A stretch of DNA of 64,000 nucleotides from Gaeumannomyces sp. JS-464 (taxonomy: Eukaryota; Ascomycota; Sordariomycetes; Magnaporthales; Magnaporthaceae), in NCBI GenBank assembly GCA_002197995.1, contig NGZR01000003.1, forward strand, positions 6,944,001 through 7,008,000, written 5' to 3'. The notes beneath the pieces were generated by a model. It saw nothing but the letters and a program-made list of their open reading frames with translations, was not told the origin of the DNA and ran no database searches. Every line of letters starts with the position of its first letter. Within the stretch, counting starts at the first letter, position 1. Below, one piece after another: positions 24,473-34,940 of this stretch. The position numbers were made by a program, and so were the translations under genes.

Positions 24473-25095
24473 CTACTCGATCTTGAAAGCCGCAAAGGCC
24501 TCGAAGTCAGCAGCGCTCTTGCCGCCAGTGTCCTCAGCAACAGCGACGCTGGGGAGAAAGACCGATTAGTAATATTTTCTTAACAGGGACATGCAGGTCT
24601 GGAATCCAGCTACTTACATCTGGCCGTACAGCGTCTCGTCGTTGTGCATGGCGGTGAGGTTGTACTTGGTGCCGTCCTCGAGGGCAAGAGTGTCCATCTT
24701 GGCGAAGCTGGTGCAGGCGACGCCGCTGCCCCTCTCGAGAAGGTTGTAGCTGGAGGTGTCGCGCTTCTTGCCGATGAAGCCGTAGCCGGCGCCCGAGAAG
24801 GGGCCGGCGCGGAGGCAGATGAAGGACGCGCCGCCGTTGGACTGGATCTGCCGGAGCCCGTTGCAGTTGCCGCCGCTGTGGCCGCGGCCCTCGATGTTCC
24901 AGCCGCCGGGGATGCCGCGGAAGCGACGCTGGGGAAGATCTCGCCCGACGAGCACTGGCAGCAGGTGTTGGGGTTGAGGCCGCCGCACACGCCCGCGGCG
25001 CCGTCGCAGTTGCCGCCAAAGTGGCAGTAGGCGTCAATGGCAGCGACGGAGGCCGCCGAGGCGACGAGGCCGAGGATGATCTTGGAAAGCTGCAT
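24473..25095 (-). CDS. Small secreted cysteine-rich protein, one intron, one frame break
   Basis: The start at 25095 opens with a signal peptide (MQLSKIILGLVASAASVAA), followed by a cysteine-rich stretch (CHFGGNCDG, VCGG, CCQCSSGEIF). Near 24921-24922 the frame changes: the continuation (GGWNIEGRGHSGGNCNG ... GAGYGFIGKKRD ... YNLTAMHNDETLYGQ) lies one frame away, and one missing base in a TT run would account for it. Exon 1 ends at 24618. The intron 24549-24617 has GTAAGT, a TACTAAT branch site and CAG. Exon 2 (24473-24548) encodes AVAEDTGGKSAADFEAFAAF and a stop. The expected length is 184 aa. Family not recognised; it resembles small secreted proteins that are candidate apoplastic effectors. 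It lies about 1 kb from the transposon block. Confidence 0.72.
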
Positions 25096-25221
25096 TTTGA
25101 ACGGAGAGAAGACGGTGCGAATGCGTAGGACCTGCCGGGCTTGATCTAGTCGGGATGTCTGGTCTGAAGGCGCGATGCGGTGACAGAAACGAGATCGAAG
25201 CTTGAGTGAGGCGACAGCCGG

Positions 25222-25229
25222 CTTTTATA
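25222..25229 (-). promoter_or_regulatory. TATA box of the cysteine-rich secreted protein gene
   Basis: TATAAAAG on the minus strand, about 127 nt upstream of the start codon at 25095, followed by a C/T-rich leader. Spacing and sequence fit a core promoter. Confidence 0.55.
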
Positions 25230-27492
25230 GACAGGCCTCTGACCCTTTTGTCTTTGTCTCCCCCTTTGTGGAGGTACGCATGTTGTCTCCAAGCGGGCCA
25301 TTCTGTCGCCTGCCGTTATTCCCACCGCAGTCCCTTGTTGTGATGCTCTAGCACACCGTAACTATGAAGACACCTCTCCACGCTGTGGTTACATTCGCTC
25401 CTTCGATGTGACCATCTGCTGTTGTCATCAAGCGCGGCAGCTTTTGGTGACCGGAACTAATGGAGCTCTCACCAAACAGCTAATCAAAGTCGTTGAGCTT
25501 TTGCAACGTGCACTCACATTGGGCAGGTAGCAGTTCATCGTTGCAACGCAGGAAGACAACATCAGGTGCACAAGGATTACAGACTCCGGAGAAACTCAGA
25601 GCGAGCGCTTACGCCGTCTCCAAAACAAGAGACATGCTTGAATGAGTCTCTGATTGGCACGGTACTTACCGCGATTGGCATGCAACTGAGAAGGAAGCTT
25701 GGGAGTCCACCTCGGACTTGAAGCGCAGCAGATGGCTGGAGACTCGGACTTCGGTGCCTAGCCGAAGCCTTGACATTGCTCGCACTCTACACCCAGCCTA
25801 TGCATTGGCACTCGGACTCTCCCGCGTCCCCGCATTCCCGCGTCCTCTCGATGTAACTTTCGTCACCTTCGAAAGAGTCCGAGCTTGAACCAACCGAGCC
25901 TAAATGCAAGCCTGGTCTGACTGAAGCTTTGAACCTTTGCTATTGCCTCACGCAGTCGAGCTCATTAGGCAGGAGGCCGCTAGAACCATGGATCAACAAC
26001 AATTGAGTTCGCGCCGATCACCAATATTTACCACATAAGCCCCCTGGCCAAGACAGCACTCGCAGTTGGTGGGTTTACCAAGCCCGTAATGGTGGATCCC
26101 GTCGAGCGGGTAAAGGAGTCGTGCACCTTGTTGGCTGTCGTGCGAAGCATGTTCATTCCTGGCCTGGTCCAGCAAAACATCCGTCATATGCAACACTTCC
26201 CCACTTCTCACTTGGCCATTTTTGTCTTCATTTTTCGGTTGCCTGCTCAGCACACAAACCCCTGAGCCAGCCTTTTACGCTAATGAATGCAACCTCACCG
26301 GAGGGCAAGACCAAATCGTGGGCAGGATATCAACTAGCAAAGTGGCAAGTCTCAAACGGAGCCTTACTGTTCTTTTAGGGTGTGCCGTTCGGCAACGGAA
26401 GAATCGGGGACCCGGGTAATGTGTCCTTCTGTGGGTCATAACCTGGACTATGACAGCCACCTGCCTCAGACTAAACATAACCGTGAAGATGCAGACAGCT
26501 CCCCCACTTGGCTGAATCCATTCGGAGACTCATTTATGGTTGGCCCAGGCCTCATAACGTGAGAGTCACCTGATCCTATCCACGACACAATGCTCTTTGC
26601 TCAGCTGTGTGATAAAGAAGCAACACATGTCGTGCGGGCCTTGATCCCCAAGCTGAGGCAGCTCAACGACATATGGCCACGGGGAGTTGATGAACCCTAG
26701 GGTATGCTGAGTGCAGATCTGGTCATGGAATACGGACTAGGCATGAAAAACTACGCCGGCTACTACCTCCGCATTGTATATGGAGAGGCTGAGCTCTAGC
26801 ACACTCCAATACCTGGTTGCCCACGCTTTTTGAAGCGGTCAACCGCCCGAGACTGAATTTCTATTTTAGGCACCACCAAGCCGTCTCAAAAGATATCACA
26901 TGAGTTCGGCCCTTCTAAATACGGCGTTTGCGCCATGGCTGGCACGAGATCCAGAGCCACTGGGTCTTGGCACCTCCGCTGAGCTCTTTGTCGAAACAAC
27001 AGACCGGCTGCTGAGCCGCGTATCGAAAGGCTCAGTTGCTTAAGCTACAGTCGCGGGTCGCAATGCTCTAAAAGGGTTCTAACGAGGCTAGAATACCAAG
27101 AACCAGAGAAGAGAGAGCGTGTACTCATGGAGACCCCAGACAGCATTTAGCGGGATTTGGCGAAGACGCTCACTGCGTGGGCTAGAAACAATAAGAATCA
27201 GCGGCAGTCTTTGTGGCCCGGTCGACGACCGCCAGGGTGTGCGGCGTGGGAGGCACCTGAGCGCACGGGACATCAACAGCCGTAAAATCCGTCGGCTGGA
27301 GAGGGCATGGTGTAGGTAGCTTCCTTTCTCTTTCACTCAAGCACAGTACTTATGCTCGGTACGACACCCTGCGCCACTTTGACGCTTATCGATGACGATA
27401 GTAGGTGACGCCATTTTATTCTCAGCGATCTGCATAGCTGTCCACGGCAGAGTTTTACGACCACCCTCCTAAATGGGCAGCCGCTCTCTTTG
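25230..27492. other. Gene-poor stretch with one possible coding remnant
   Basis: Only short, mutually overlapping frames. One piece stands out: plus-strand 26591-26800 is open except for one TAG at 26698-26700 and reads like real protein (MLFAQLCDKEATHVVRALI before the stop; DLVMEYGLGMKNYAGYYLRI after it). A neighbouring frame just upstream (WLNPFGDSFMVG) may belong to the same decayed gene. I do not recognise the family. Nothing else is supported here; the right part is the 3' flank of the gene ending at 27493. Confidence 0.35.
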
Positions 27493-28941
27493 TCACTCGA
27501 AAAGCTCTGGACCAACACCGAAGTCCGCGTAGCTTTGCAAAGTTGTTGCGTGATCCGTTGTCATCATCCTTCCGTTCTGGTAGTAAAGTTCCCTTTTCAC
27601 CACATATGTATGTGCTATTTGCGGAACTAGTGGATCGTCCACATCAGGATCTGTAAGTAACGACATGAGCCCACTCAGAAGGCACGAGGTGGTCAAGCCG
27701 GCGTCCCATTTTTCTTGGAGGGTGCTCATGCATACCTCCCCTGCGGCATTGATGTTGGGGTGATAAATCTGTGTTAGTAACCTGAGCTTTGGCGGCGCAA
27801 ACGGATAGCCGCTGTTAAACGCCATGACGGCGTGGAAGATGCCGCCTCGGTAGACGCTGTACGGAGGTCCCTCGAAAGTGACGCGAGACAACGTCTTCTC
27901 GGGCGAAGACTCCAATAATCGCATCGAAGCCCAAGGGAATCCAGCGTCTTCGAGGATAATCTTGGTTTCCTTGGCTATACGTCTTTGGCTGGTGGAATAT
28001 TTTTCGTTGTGCCGGCCCACGAAAAAGGCATCGAACTGGTCCTTGTCCTTGGATTTCAGGGCTTGTAAACAATCGCCCCACCCCTTATCGCCCAGGTGAA
28101 TGGGAGCGTGTGCATCGCCGATCCCTTGCTCTTCTGCTTCCACTTCCTCTTCTTCTTCTTCTTCTTCGATGCGTGATAGGTGAGACGGAGCAGTGTCGAA
28201 TGTCTGCCGCTCGCCGCTCCAGCTCGAGGTTCTAGAGACAACAGCCGTACCGTCCCCAATCAGACGGATACGCTGGCTCGCAGCGTCGGAGATGAGGCTC
28301 GCCTGGTCCGACTCGGGCTGGGTAACGACCATGCTTTGTAGGACCTCGAGGTTGGTGGCTGTCCCGATCTCATGTCGGATGATACTGTTCTCCAGCCGGA
28401 ACAAGTCCAAGTTCTACGCCACAAACTCCAATGCGGTGAGACATTTCTCCAGCTTCTGGACGATGTCCTCGCATCGCTTCGTGTCTCTCAGCCCAAAGCT
28501 GAAAAAGCCACGCAGGCCGGCCCTCTTCTTTGTTCTGCGGATCTTGCTAAGGGCGTCGTTCAATCCAGCCTCGAAGAACTGCGAGTTCACGCCAACCGCG
28601 CTGGACCCAATCGAGGGCCGGGGCAGCGAGTCGTCGACGTGGTACCGCCTCGCCAACTTCTGCGCGTCCAGGAAGAGCAGGGCGATGCGGTTCAGCTGCT
28701 TCTTGACGTGACACTCTCACTCGCCGCTCAGGCGTGGATCCGGGCCGTTGGCACCCAAGTAGCCGCATGCTCTGGCCCAGGCGAAGAGGCGAATAGATTG
28801 GTGGCTCATATCGGCCTCGAATTGCGCGTAGTTCCGTCCGATGGAGAGGCCATCCTGCACAAAATTGTAGCAGTCAAGACAGACACTAATCGGGCCGGAG
28901 ACGCCGAGCAAGCCGAGCGTGACGCCGATGGGCTCGGCCAT
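27493..28941 (-). pseudogene. HeLo domain fused to a ubiquitin-conjugating (E2) domain; two in-frame stops
   Basis: One reading frame of 483 codons. Residues 1 to about 215 match the HeLo (HET-S/prion-inhibition) domain: AEPIGVTLGLLGVSGPISVC, LDCYNFVQDGLSIGRNYAQF, then IALLFLDAQKLARRY and the closing ASLISDAASQRI segment. An acidic linker (IEEEEEEEEVEAEEQ, about 258-272) leads into a UBC fold at about 317-462. That fold has PPYSVYRGGIF, the YHPNI box (His at about 394) and a catalytic Cys at about 404 in GEVCMS (codon 27730-27732). TGA at 28717-28719 and TAG at 28414-28416 interrupt the HeLo part; the UBC part (from 28410) is intact and could be made alone. HeLo domains form membrane-targeting cell-death modules in fungi and E2 enzymes carry ubiquitin; the joint function is inference. 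The fusion is visible in the frame; whether the stops are real is not. Confidence 0.75.
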
Positions 28942-29465
28942 GCAGCTTTCTGGCGCGATCGCGATGGGGGCAGAAGGCCGTGTTTCCCGAGTTTGCGGTG
29001 CGGAGAGAAAGGCGCAGGTTTTTTCGTGGCTGTGAGAACGTGGAGACCGCTGAACCGCCAGCACACCACCAATTACCACCCTCCAACCTAGGCCGTGCAG
29101 GCCCAAACCGAAGCCCATCCCATTGGGCAGGCACCACGTCCCCCCCTGGAGTGGTATGGCACACGTGATGCTGGCTGCATGGAAATTGACATCGCCGCCC
29201 CGAAACGGCACAGACCCCGGCCTCCTATGCGGTTGCAGGTACAGTGTAGAGAGCGCGGCAAGGTGAATCTCAATAGCTTGGAGGCCCCCTCCTCGATGGC
29301 GAGAAAGGCAGGAACATGTTATAACTTGCGCTCTCATCTAATTAACCACACCCCTGACCCCTGGCGCCATGCGAAGGCCAGCAGTGGCCCACAAGCCTCA
29401 ACGCTACCTGGCACCCATGAGCTCCTGGGCAATTCATGTCTAAGCCACAGACAAGTATGCTTTCT
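28942..29465. other. Intergenic: upstream of HeLo-UBC, downstream of the monooxygenase
   Basis: About 520 bp. Short overlapping frames without motifs; no clear TATA box. It should hold the HeLo-UBC promoter and the monooxygenase 3' end. Confidence 0.45.
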
Positions 29466-30895
29466 TCACTTCCCCTTAAAATGTTGCGTAAAGTCATACC
29501 GCATGTCCAGGCTCCCCAGCAGCAGCTGCCGCATCAGCGCCTCATCCGTCTCGCCCTTGCGCAGCAGCCCGAGGAACTCGTCCGTGTCCTTGAGCGAGGC
29601 CGGGTCCTCGGTGTAGGCGATGCGCCTAAAGTTGCTCGACGAGATCTCGTCGACGATGGTCTTGTACTTTTCGATACGCTTCTCGCTGTAAAGGTCCAGG
29701 ATCGACTCGTCGGCGACGCCGTCCCAGATGCCGCCCAGGCACTGGTCCAGGCCGCCGACGTCGACGAACCCGCCCGTGATGCCCAGCCCGCCCAGGGGTT
29801 GCACAGATGCGCGGCGTCGGCGGCGAGGAGGACTCGGCCCACGCGGAAGGACGGCGCGCAACGTTCTTTGGGGATCGGGCAGTACCGTCAGTGCCAGGGG
29901 TAGAACAGCGCGTAAAAAAAAAAAAAAAAAAAGGGGGGGGGGGGGGGGGGGGGGGGGGGCAACCCACGATGCATCCTGTATGGCGAAAAATTAATGACTT
30001 TGTACTGGTCTGGCTTAGGATGCCCAGGGAGGATCTCCTCAAATCTCGCCTCCATGCGCGCCCGCATCTCCTCGGTCGTCAATCCCGTCTTTTCGCCGTA
30101 CGTAATCCGGTAAAGGCCCTTCGCGTCTAGTTTGGCAGCGAGCTGTAATTCGGCATGTCAGTAATCAGCCAGACTCAGCAGGATGGTAGAGAATCCCGAC
30201 GACGCACATAGAAGTTCTCAGGGTGGACGTTGATGGTCACGTCCCCGAAGCCATACTTGTCAAAATCATAGTACGTGTTGGTCGCCACGATCTGCTTCTC
30301 CCACGTAAAACCGGGAACTCGGACCCGAACAGCGACCGCCGCACCTGGCTGCCGGCGCCGTCGCACCCGACCACGTAGTCGCCCTCGATCCGCCTCTCGC
30401 CCTCGGGCGCCTCGACGTCCACCCACGCCCCGGCCCCTCCTGCCCGACCCGCACGACCCGGTGCCGCCAGCTGACCTCGCCCCCGTGCCGCTCCACAAAC
30501 AGCTCGAGCATCAGCGCGCACAGGTCGTGCAGCGCGAGGCAGTGCGAGCGGTAGTCGAACCCGTCCACGTCCCTGATGGCGTTGCCGTCCATGACGGCCA
30601 GGCGCGCGAACCCGGTTCCCGGGCGCGACTCCTCGGCGGAGCCCACGGGCACGGCGTAGCGGTAGTTGACGTCGGTGATGATGATGCCGCGCTTCTTGAT
30701 CTCGGCCAGCACGCCGGCGCGGTCGAGGTCGGGTAGGGCGGGCGAGCCGTAGTGCGCCGCGCGCGGCTGCCCGTCCAGCTTGTCCTCGGCCTCGAGCAGG
30801 TGCACGGGGATGCCGCGCTGCGAGAGCATCAGGGCCAGCAGCAGCCCAGCGGGACCGGCACCAACGATGATGACCTGGTGTTTTATTTGTTCCAA
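29466..30895 (-). CDS. FAD-dependent aromatic hydroxylase (PHBH-type monooxygenase), three exons, three frame breaks
   Basis: The start at 30895 gives a Rossmann FAD site at once (VIIVGAGPAGLLLALMLSQR), then the DYVVGCDGAGSQVRRSLFG block typical of the class, YGFGDVTINVHPENFY, and VLLAADAAHLCNP plus GGLGITGGFVDVGGL, the second FAD site. Exons are 30208-30895, 29968-30142 and 29466-29865. Intron 1 (30143-30207) is GTGCGT...ACAG with a CTGAC branch; intron 2 (29866-29967) is GTGGGT...AAAG. Three frame changes, each explained by one missing G or C, lie near 30,430, 30,313 and 29,796; with them the product would be 421 aa, the usual size for salicylate/4-hydroxybenzoate-type hydroxylases. The enzyme class uses FAD, NAD(P)H and O2 to hydroxylate phenolic rings; the substrate is unknown. 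No biosynthetic cluster partners are next to it. Confidence 0.82.
29914..29959. repeat. Compound homopolymer A19-G27 inside a monooxygenase intron
   Basis: 19 A (29914-29932) directly followed by 27 G (29933-29959). On the coding strand this is C27-T19, a 46-nt pyrimidine run in intron 2, starting about 8 nt after the donor. Confidence 0.9.
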
Positions 30896-31787
30896 CCAGC
30901 CGGGGTCGGCGTTGAGTGGATGTCAGTTAACTGGTGATACATTGATTGCTTGGGCCGAGCAGCGAAGGAAAGGAGCGGCCACCTCGGCAGGATTAAGCCC
31001 AGGGGCCAAGGCATCCATCACGGGGGTCCTTGGCCATCTTGTGTACGAACCTTCTTGAATGGCCGTTCCATTTTGCGGGCGGCGTAATACGTGGGGAAAG
31101 CCTGCGTGGTTTGCAGTGACGGAATGGGCCGCCGGGACGATAGCAATCACTGACAGCGGAGAAAGGGGGTTCTTGAAGACGAGGGCACCGAGGTATTCGT
31201 TAGCGCCCCCACGTTCTCGCGCAGGTCTAGGGTTCGGCTTCATTTTCCCTGCCCTCCAACACGGAATATCCCTCATTGGCCATCTGCCGGGAGATTCGGC
31301 ATGACGGGGATTTCCCCCGCATGTATCCCAGACCAGCAAACCAGCCACACTGTGGGATCTGGTGGGATCGTGGGTGATTTCCGATGGAACCCTGGGGTTA
31401 TGCATTGCCTGCAAATATCGACCAATGGCGGCCAGCGACATTGCTTTGCTCGTCGCATGTTGCCGATATGCACAGATGACACACATACGTATAAACATCC
31501 ATGGCATCCATGAAGCTTCCCCGCTCCAGGCACCGTACGGCGCGGCGCGCTGGACCTCGGCACGAGACAAAAGGTGGGAGAATCGAGGTTCTCCCGGCAC
31601 GAACGTCCTGCAAGTTCGGACTTGTGCTGAGATTGAAATTATGGCGATTGCGTGTATTTAAGGCGAGAAATCAAAGTCTTACACAACGTACCCATATATC
31701 CAAACTCAAGTGCATCACTTACGTACAGCCCAGAAACCAAGGCAGAGGCCATAATGGGGGCGGTGGGAAGGAGGCTGAGGCATCCCC
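30896..31787. other. Intergenic between monooxygenase and GH5 gene
   Basis: About 890 bp. A 225-codon minus frame (30923-31600) spans most of it, but it has no motif, no biased third positions that I can see, and competing frames on both strands; I treat it as chance. It should hold the monooxygenase promoter and the GH5 3' end. Confidence 0.5.
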
Positions 31788-33302
31788 TCAAAACAGCAGG
31801 GGAGCGGCGGCAAAGCTCGCCACTGCAACCAGCCCGCAAAGCGCTGCCGGCTGCGGTCCAAAACCACCAGCGGACTTGGGGCCTGCGCCGCTGCCGCCGC
31901 CTCCCCCCGGGGATGTCGTGAAAGCCAGTGTGTCCTTCACCAGCGGCATCAAATCCGCCTCGACGCGCGCGCGCGGCGCTCTCCAGTCGGACCAGTCGTG
32001 GTTGAGCAGGCCCCAGGCCTCGTCATTGTCCTGGTTCCCCTCGCGCGTGTAGTAGCTGCCGGCCAGGACCCAGACGGTCCACCCCGCGCCCGTCTCGCGG
32101 ACGAAACCTCGCAGGCACGTCGCGTACGCCGACGCCCACTCCTTCTCGTCCTGTTGCGGCCAGCCGAACTCGGTCAGGAGGATGGGGAGGCGGGTCTTGA
32201 CTGCACCCTCGGTCGAGTTGGACAGCAGCGCGTCGAAGCCGCCGTCGCGCAGCGCAGCCCGCAGCGCCGTGCAGTTTCCGGCCTGTCCCTGGTTGACAAC
32301 GTTGGCGTAGCTGTGCAGCTCGAGCGCGAGCTTGTTCTCGCCGCCGCCGCCGGGGAAGTCGGCCACGGAGAAGCGGGCAGATCCCGGGGCGAGCGCGTCG
32401 CCCCTCACGACCGGCTGCAGCGTTGTGTCGGAGTCGAGGCCGGAGAGGAGGACCAGAGCGTCCGGGTTCTCCTTGCGGATCGCCGCGACGCCGTCCTTGG
32501 TGCGAGCGTACCACGTCTCCCAGTTGTACGAGCTGCGGTAGAGGGTGATATTTGTGAAGGGCTGGCGCAGCTCGTTGCGTAGCGACATGGCCAGCAGATT
32601 GGGCCAGGATTTGGTCTGGTACAGTTAGACAGAGCTCCCGCAGGGGATTTTCCCTGGTTTGGATTCACAGATCAACAAAGTGAACGGGCAACCTACATGG
32701 TTCGCCATGTACGATAGCCCCCGCGTCCAGTTTGCAGTCGAGAACAAGGTATCTCCCCACCACGAGTTGCCGTCCAGGGGCGTGCAGCACCACTGTGCCT
32801 TGGAGACGTGATTGTCAAGCACAACGTAGATCTCCTGCTTCGCGCACTCAGCTGCAACCGCATCAAAAACTTGCAGTCTCGTCGTGCTCGCATTGAACCT
32901 CGGGTTGTTCGCCATGATGCGCTTCAAAACTGCCGTCCCATTCTCGGACCCCAGAGCAGCGCCCAGCGCCCTGTCCAAGGTGACGTCGGCCCCGGCCCCG
33001 GCCCCGAAGATCTGATCTACCATCTCGGTGGCATAGGTCAGGCGAACTGCATTCATGCCTAGGCTCTTGACGCGCGACACGATGGATGCGACCGACTGGT
33101 ACTGGAGTCCCTCGGGGATCATGGCCTCGCCAGCGCCGGGCCAGTTGACGCCGGCGAAGTTGAGATTGGAGCCGCTCTTCCCCACGATCCACCTGCCCGA
33201 GGTGGTGAAGGGTCCGTCCGGGAACGAGGCCGCTGAGACACGGTCGCCGAGAATGATCAGCGCTACGGCAAGGGCGCCGCCAGGCGTGGAATAGAGGCGC
33301 AT
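31788..33302 (-). CDS. GPI-anchored glycoside hydrolase, GH5 (cellulase-type) fold
   Basis: The start chosen is 33302 (MRLYSTPGGALAVALIILG), which gives a clean signal peptide; an upstream ATG at 33350 would add 16 residues in front of it. Exons are 32697-33302 and 31788-32615. The 81-nt intron runs GTAGGT...ACCAG with a CTAAC branch site. Product 477 aa. Family landmarks: FAGVNWPGAGE near the N-terminus, YVVLDNHVSKAQWCC, the acid/base Glu at about 217 in SLRNELR, and the nucleophile Glu at about 351 in LTEFGWP. A Gly/Ser-rich tail precedes a hydrophobic C-terminus (ALCGLVAVASFAAAPLLF), the pattern of a GPI-anchor signal. It probably acts on beta-linked glucan at the wall or plasma membrane surface; substrate inferred only. 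No frame breaks, unlike most neighbours. Confidence 0.88.
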
Positions 33303-34062
33303 CGTGTGCGGTACCGGCGAACAGGAAGATCTGATGCTATAAGGAAACAAAACATAGCTTCGAGCATCGTCCGCTTCCTCCGGCAGAGAATGGCTGCTAT
33401 TTGAGTCGGTCCCAGAGTGGGGATCATGGGCATTTGGCCGACGGCAGGGTCAAGGTCAACTTTTTGTGTTTGGCGCACCGCCACTGTGCCGAACCTGAAC
33501 TTCAGCTGGAAAACAGGGCTGGCCAGTGGGAGCAGGCCCTTGTGCACAACGCACAGGCCCCCTCCAACAGGGGAAAGTCACCGGCTTCAGCTAAGCCGGT
33601 GCACGGCTCCCGCCCAACACCTCGGAAAGCCGCAGCCCGCGCTAGACAAATGAAACCACTAGATAGATCAGATGGCACATTTCCACGGCCGAGTTGAAGA
33701 GGCAGATCTGGCGTCAGGAGCTATCATAGGAATCTACCTAGGTAGGTACCTAGGTGGGCAATTATGAGGTCCACTCTCTGCTACGGAAACACCCAGAGCT
33801 CCCTTTGGGCTTTCATCTCCTAGAGTGTAGCAAGACACCTGTCCGAGACTTGCCGAAGATGGAAAGCTGCCTCACACATTCTCTTGAACCTCGAGCCGAG
33901 TTGTGCCTCCGTATGAAGGGGCCAGCGCGACATCAAGCCAGCAAGCGTTTTGCTGGGTTTGCGGTGCTGAATAGCCTCTATCTGATGACGTTCTGTGCTG
34001 TAAACAACCTAAGGGCACAGGCAGAGGAATCACGACAGTCGCAAATGGAGCAGCGAGTAGAG

Positions 34063-34197
34063 CAGACGACAGGAACAGGAAACAGCGGGGAGCCGCCTTC
34101 CATTTTCGCCGTGACTGAGCAAGGCAGGGGCGGTCAAGCGGCTCGTAAGGTAGCGGGCGGGGAACCCGAAGGAGTTCGGCCGAGCCAAGTGACGGTG
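34063..34197 (+). repeat. Left arm of a diverged inverted repeat around the 34494-34940 gene
   Basis: Aligns in inverted orientation with 35201-35313; the innermost 20 bp (34178-34197 against 35201-35220) are identical and the rest is diverged with small gaps. Confidence 0.75.
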
Positions 34198-34280
34198 CCA
34201 TGGCAGACAGAGAACACGAGGAAGGCGCGTTGATGGTTCTGCAGATTTGAGGATCACCTGTTTGGGCCAGAGGGGGGCAA

Positions 34281-34287
34281 TATACAA
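34281..34287 (+). promoter_or_regulatory. TATA-like box of the double-psi-barrel gene
   Basis: tatacaa about 210 nt upstream of the start codon, followed by a long CT/CA-rich leader typical of fungal 5' UTRs. Assigned by position and sequence only. Confidence 0.4.
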
Positions 34288-34493
34288 GGGCCTCCTCCCG
34301 CCCTTCGTGAGTCCAGAACTTCCAGTCTTCATCAGCTTCCGGCTTCCACCATCAACGCTTCCAAACTTCACCACCATCTTCACTCTTCACTTCCAACATC
34401 TCCAGCTCCTTGTCCTGGAACCCACCAAAGCAACTCCTCTGCCTCCGCAGTCTCTTTGCCGTCGGCAAGATCAACCAGACAACTACCACCAAG

Positions 34494-34940
34494 ATGCAGT
34501 TCACTCTTGCCACCGTCGCCGCCTTGGCCACCACCGTCCTAGCCGTGTGCATTCCCAACACCGAGTCCGCTGTCACCCTGCCTGACGCTGCCTCTGCCGA
34601 CACTACGGCTGCCACCACCGGCGCCTCAGCCTTCGAGGGCGACTTCACTTTCTTCAACCCGGCCGTCGGCGCCTGCGGCCACCCCAACGGCGACAGCGAC
34701 TTCGTGGTGGCCATCTCGGCGGCCCTTTACGACGCCCAGACCCCGGCCGGCGACCCGAACAAGAACCCCCTCTGCGGCCGCTCCATCGTTGCCCGCCATG
34801 GCGGCAAGGAGGTCCGCGTCACTGTTGCTGATCGCTGTGTCAGCTGCGCCACCTACGATCTCGACCTCAGCGTCGCCGCCTACAACCAGATCGCCGACCC
34901 CAACGCTGGCCGCGTCAAGGGCACCTGGGACTGGGCTTAG
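34494..34940 (+). CDS. Secreted double-psi beta-barrel protein (RlpA/expansin-like)
   Basis: A 148-aa protein. The start at 34494 (MQFTLATVAALATTVLAVC) opens a signal peptide; an in-frame upstream start at 34410 would bury it, so 34494 is preferred. The mature part begins with a Thr/Ala-rich linker and then shows the barrel landmarks: GDFTFFNPAVGACGHPN, a CGRSIVARHGGKEVRVTVADRC core, and YDLDLSVAAYNQIADPNAGRVKGTWDW at the end. This layout is shared by RlpA-like, barwin-like and expansin-like small secreted proteins of fungi, including stress-induced and plant-interaction proteins; carbohydrate binding is likely and catalysis is not shown. Single exon. It stands between two arms of an inverted repeat. 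Confidence 0.87.
   Translation: MQFTLATVAALATTVLAVCIPNTESAVTLPDAASADTTAATTGASAFEGDFTFFNPAVGACGHPNGDSDFVVAISAALYDAQTPAGDPNKNPLCGRSIVARHGGKEVRVTVADRCVSCATYDLDLSVAAYNQIADPNAGRVKGTWDWA

Larger units (their letters stand above)
33303..34493. other. Divergent intergenic region between GH5 (-) and the double-psi-barrel gene (+)
   Basis: No gene. It holds both promoters. An imperfect palindrome with ACCTAGGTA arms lies at 33736-33755, a motif often seen between genes in Sordariomycetes. The left copy of an inverted repeat is at 34063-34197. A TATA-like tatacaa at 34281-34287 is followed by a C/A-rich leader into the start codon at 34494. Confidence 0.55.

Noticed and set aside
28648..28719. A 72-nt GTGAGA...GAG intron that would remove the TGA in the HeLo region
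   Set aside because: It keeps the frame, but deletes the IALLFLDAQKLARRY helix that matches the HeLo domain, and it would not remove the second stop.
29807..30082. Poly-lysine/poly-glycine and poly-proline/poly-phenylalanine frames
   Set aside because: Artefacts of reading through the A19-G27 homopolymer inside a monooxygenase intron.
30923..31600. A 225-codon minus-strand frame between the monooxygenase and GH5 genes
   Set aside because: No domain, no signal, shares the interval with long open frames on the plus strand, and lies where promoters and 3' ends are needed.
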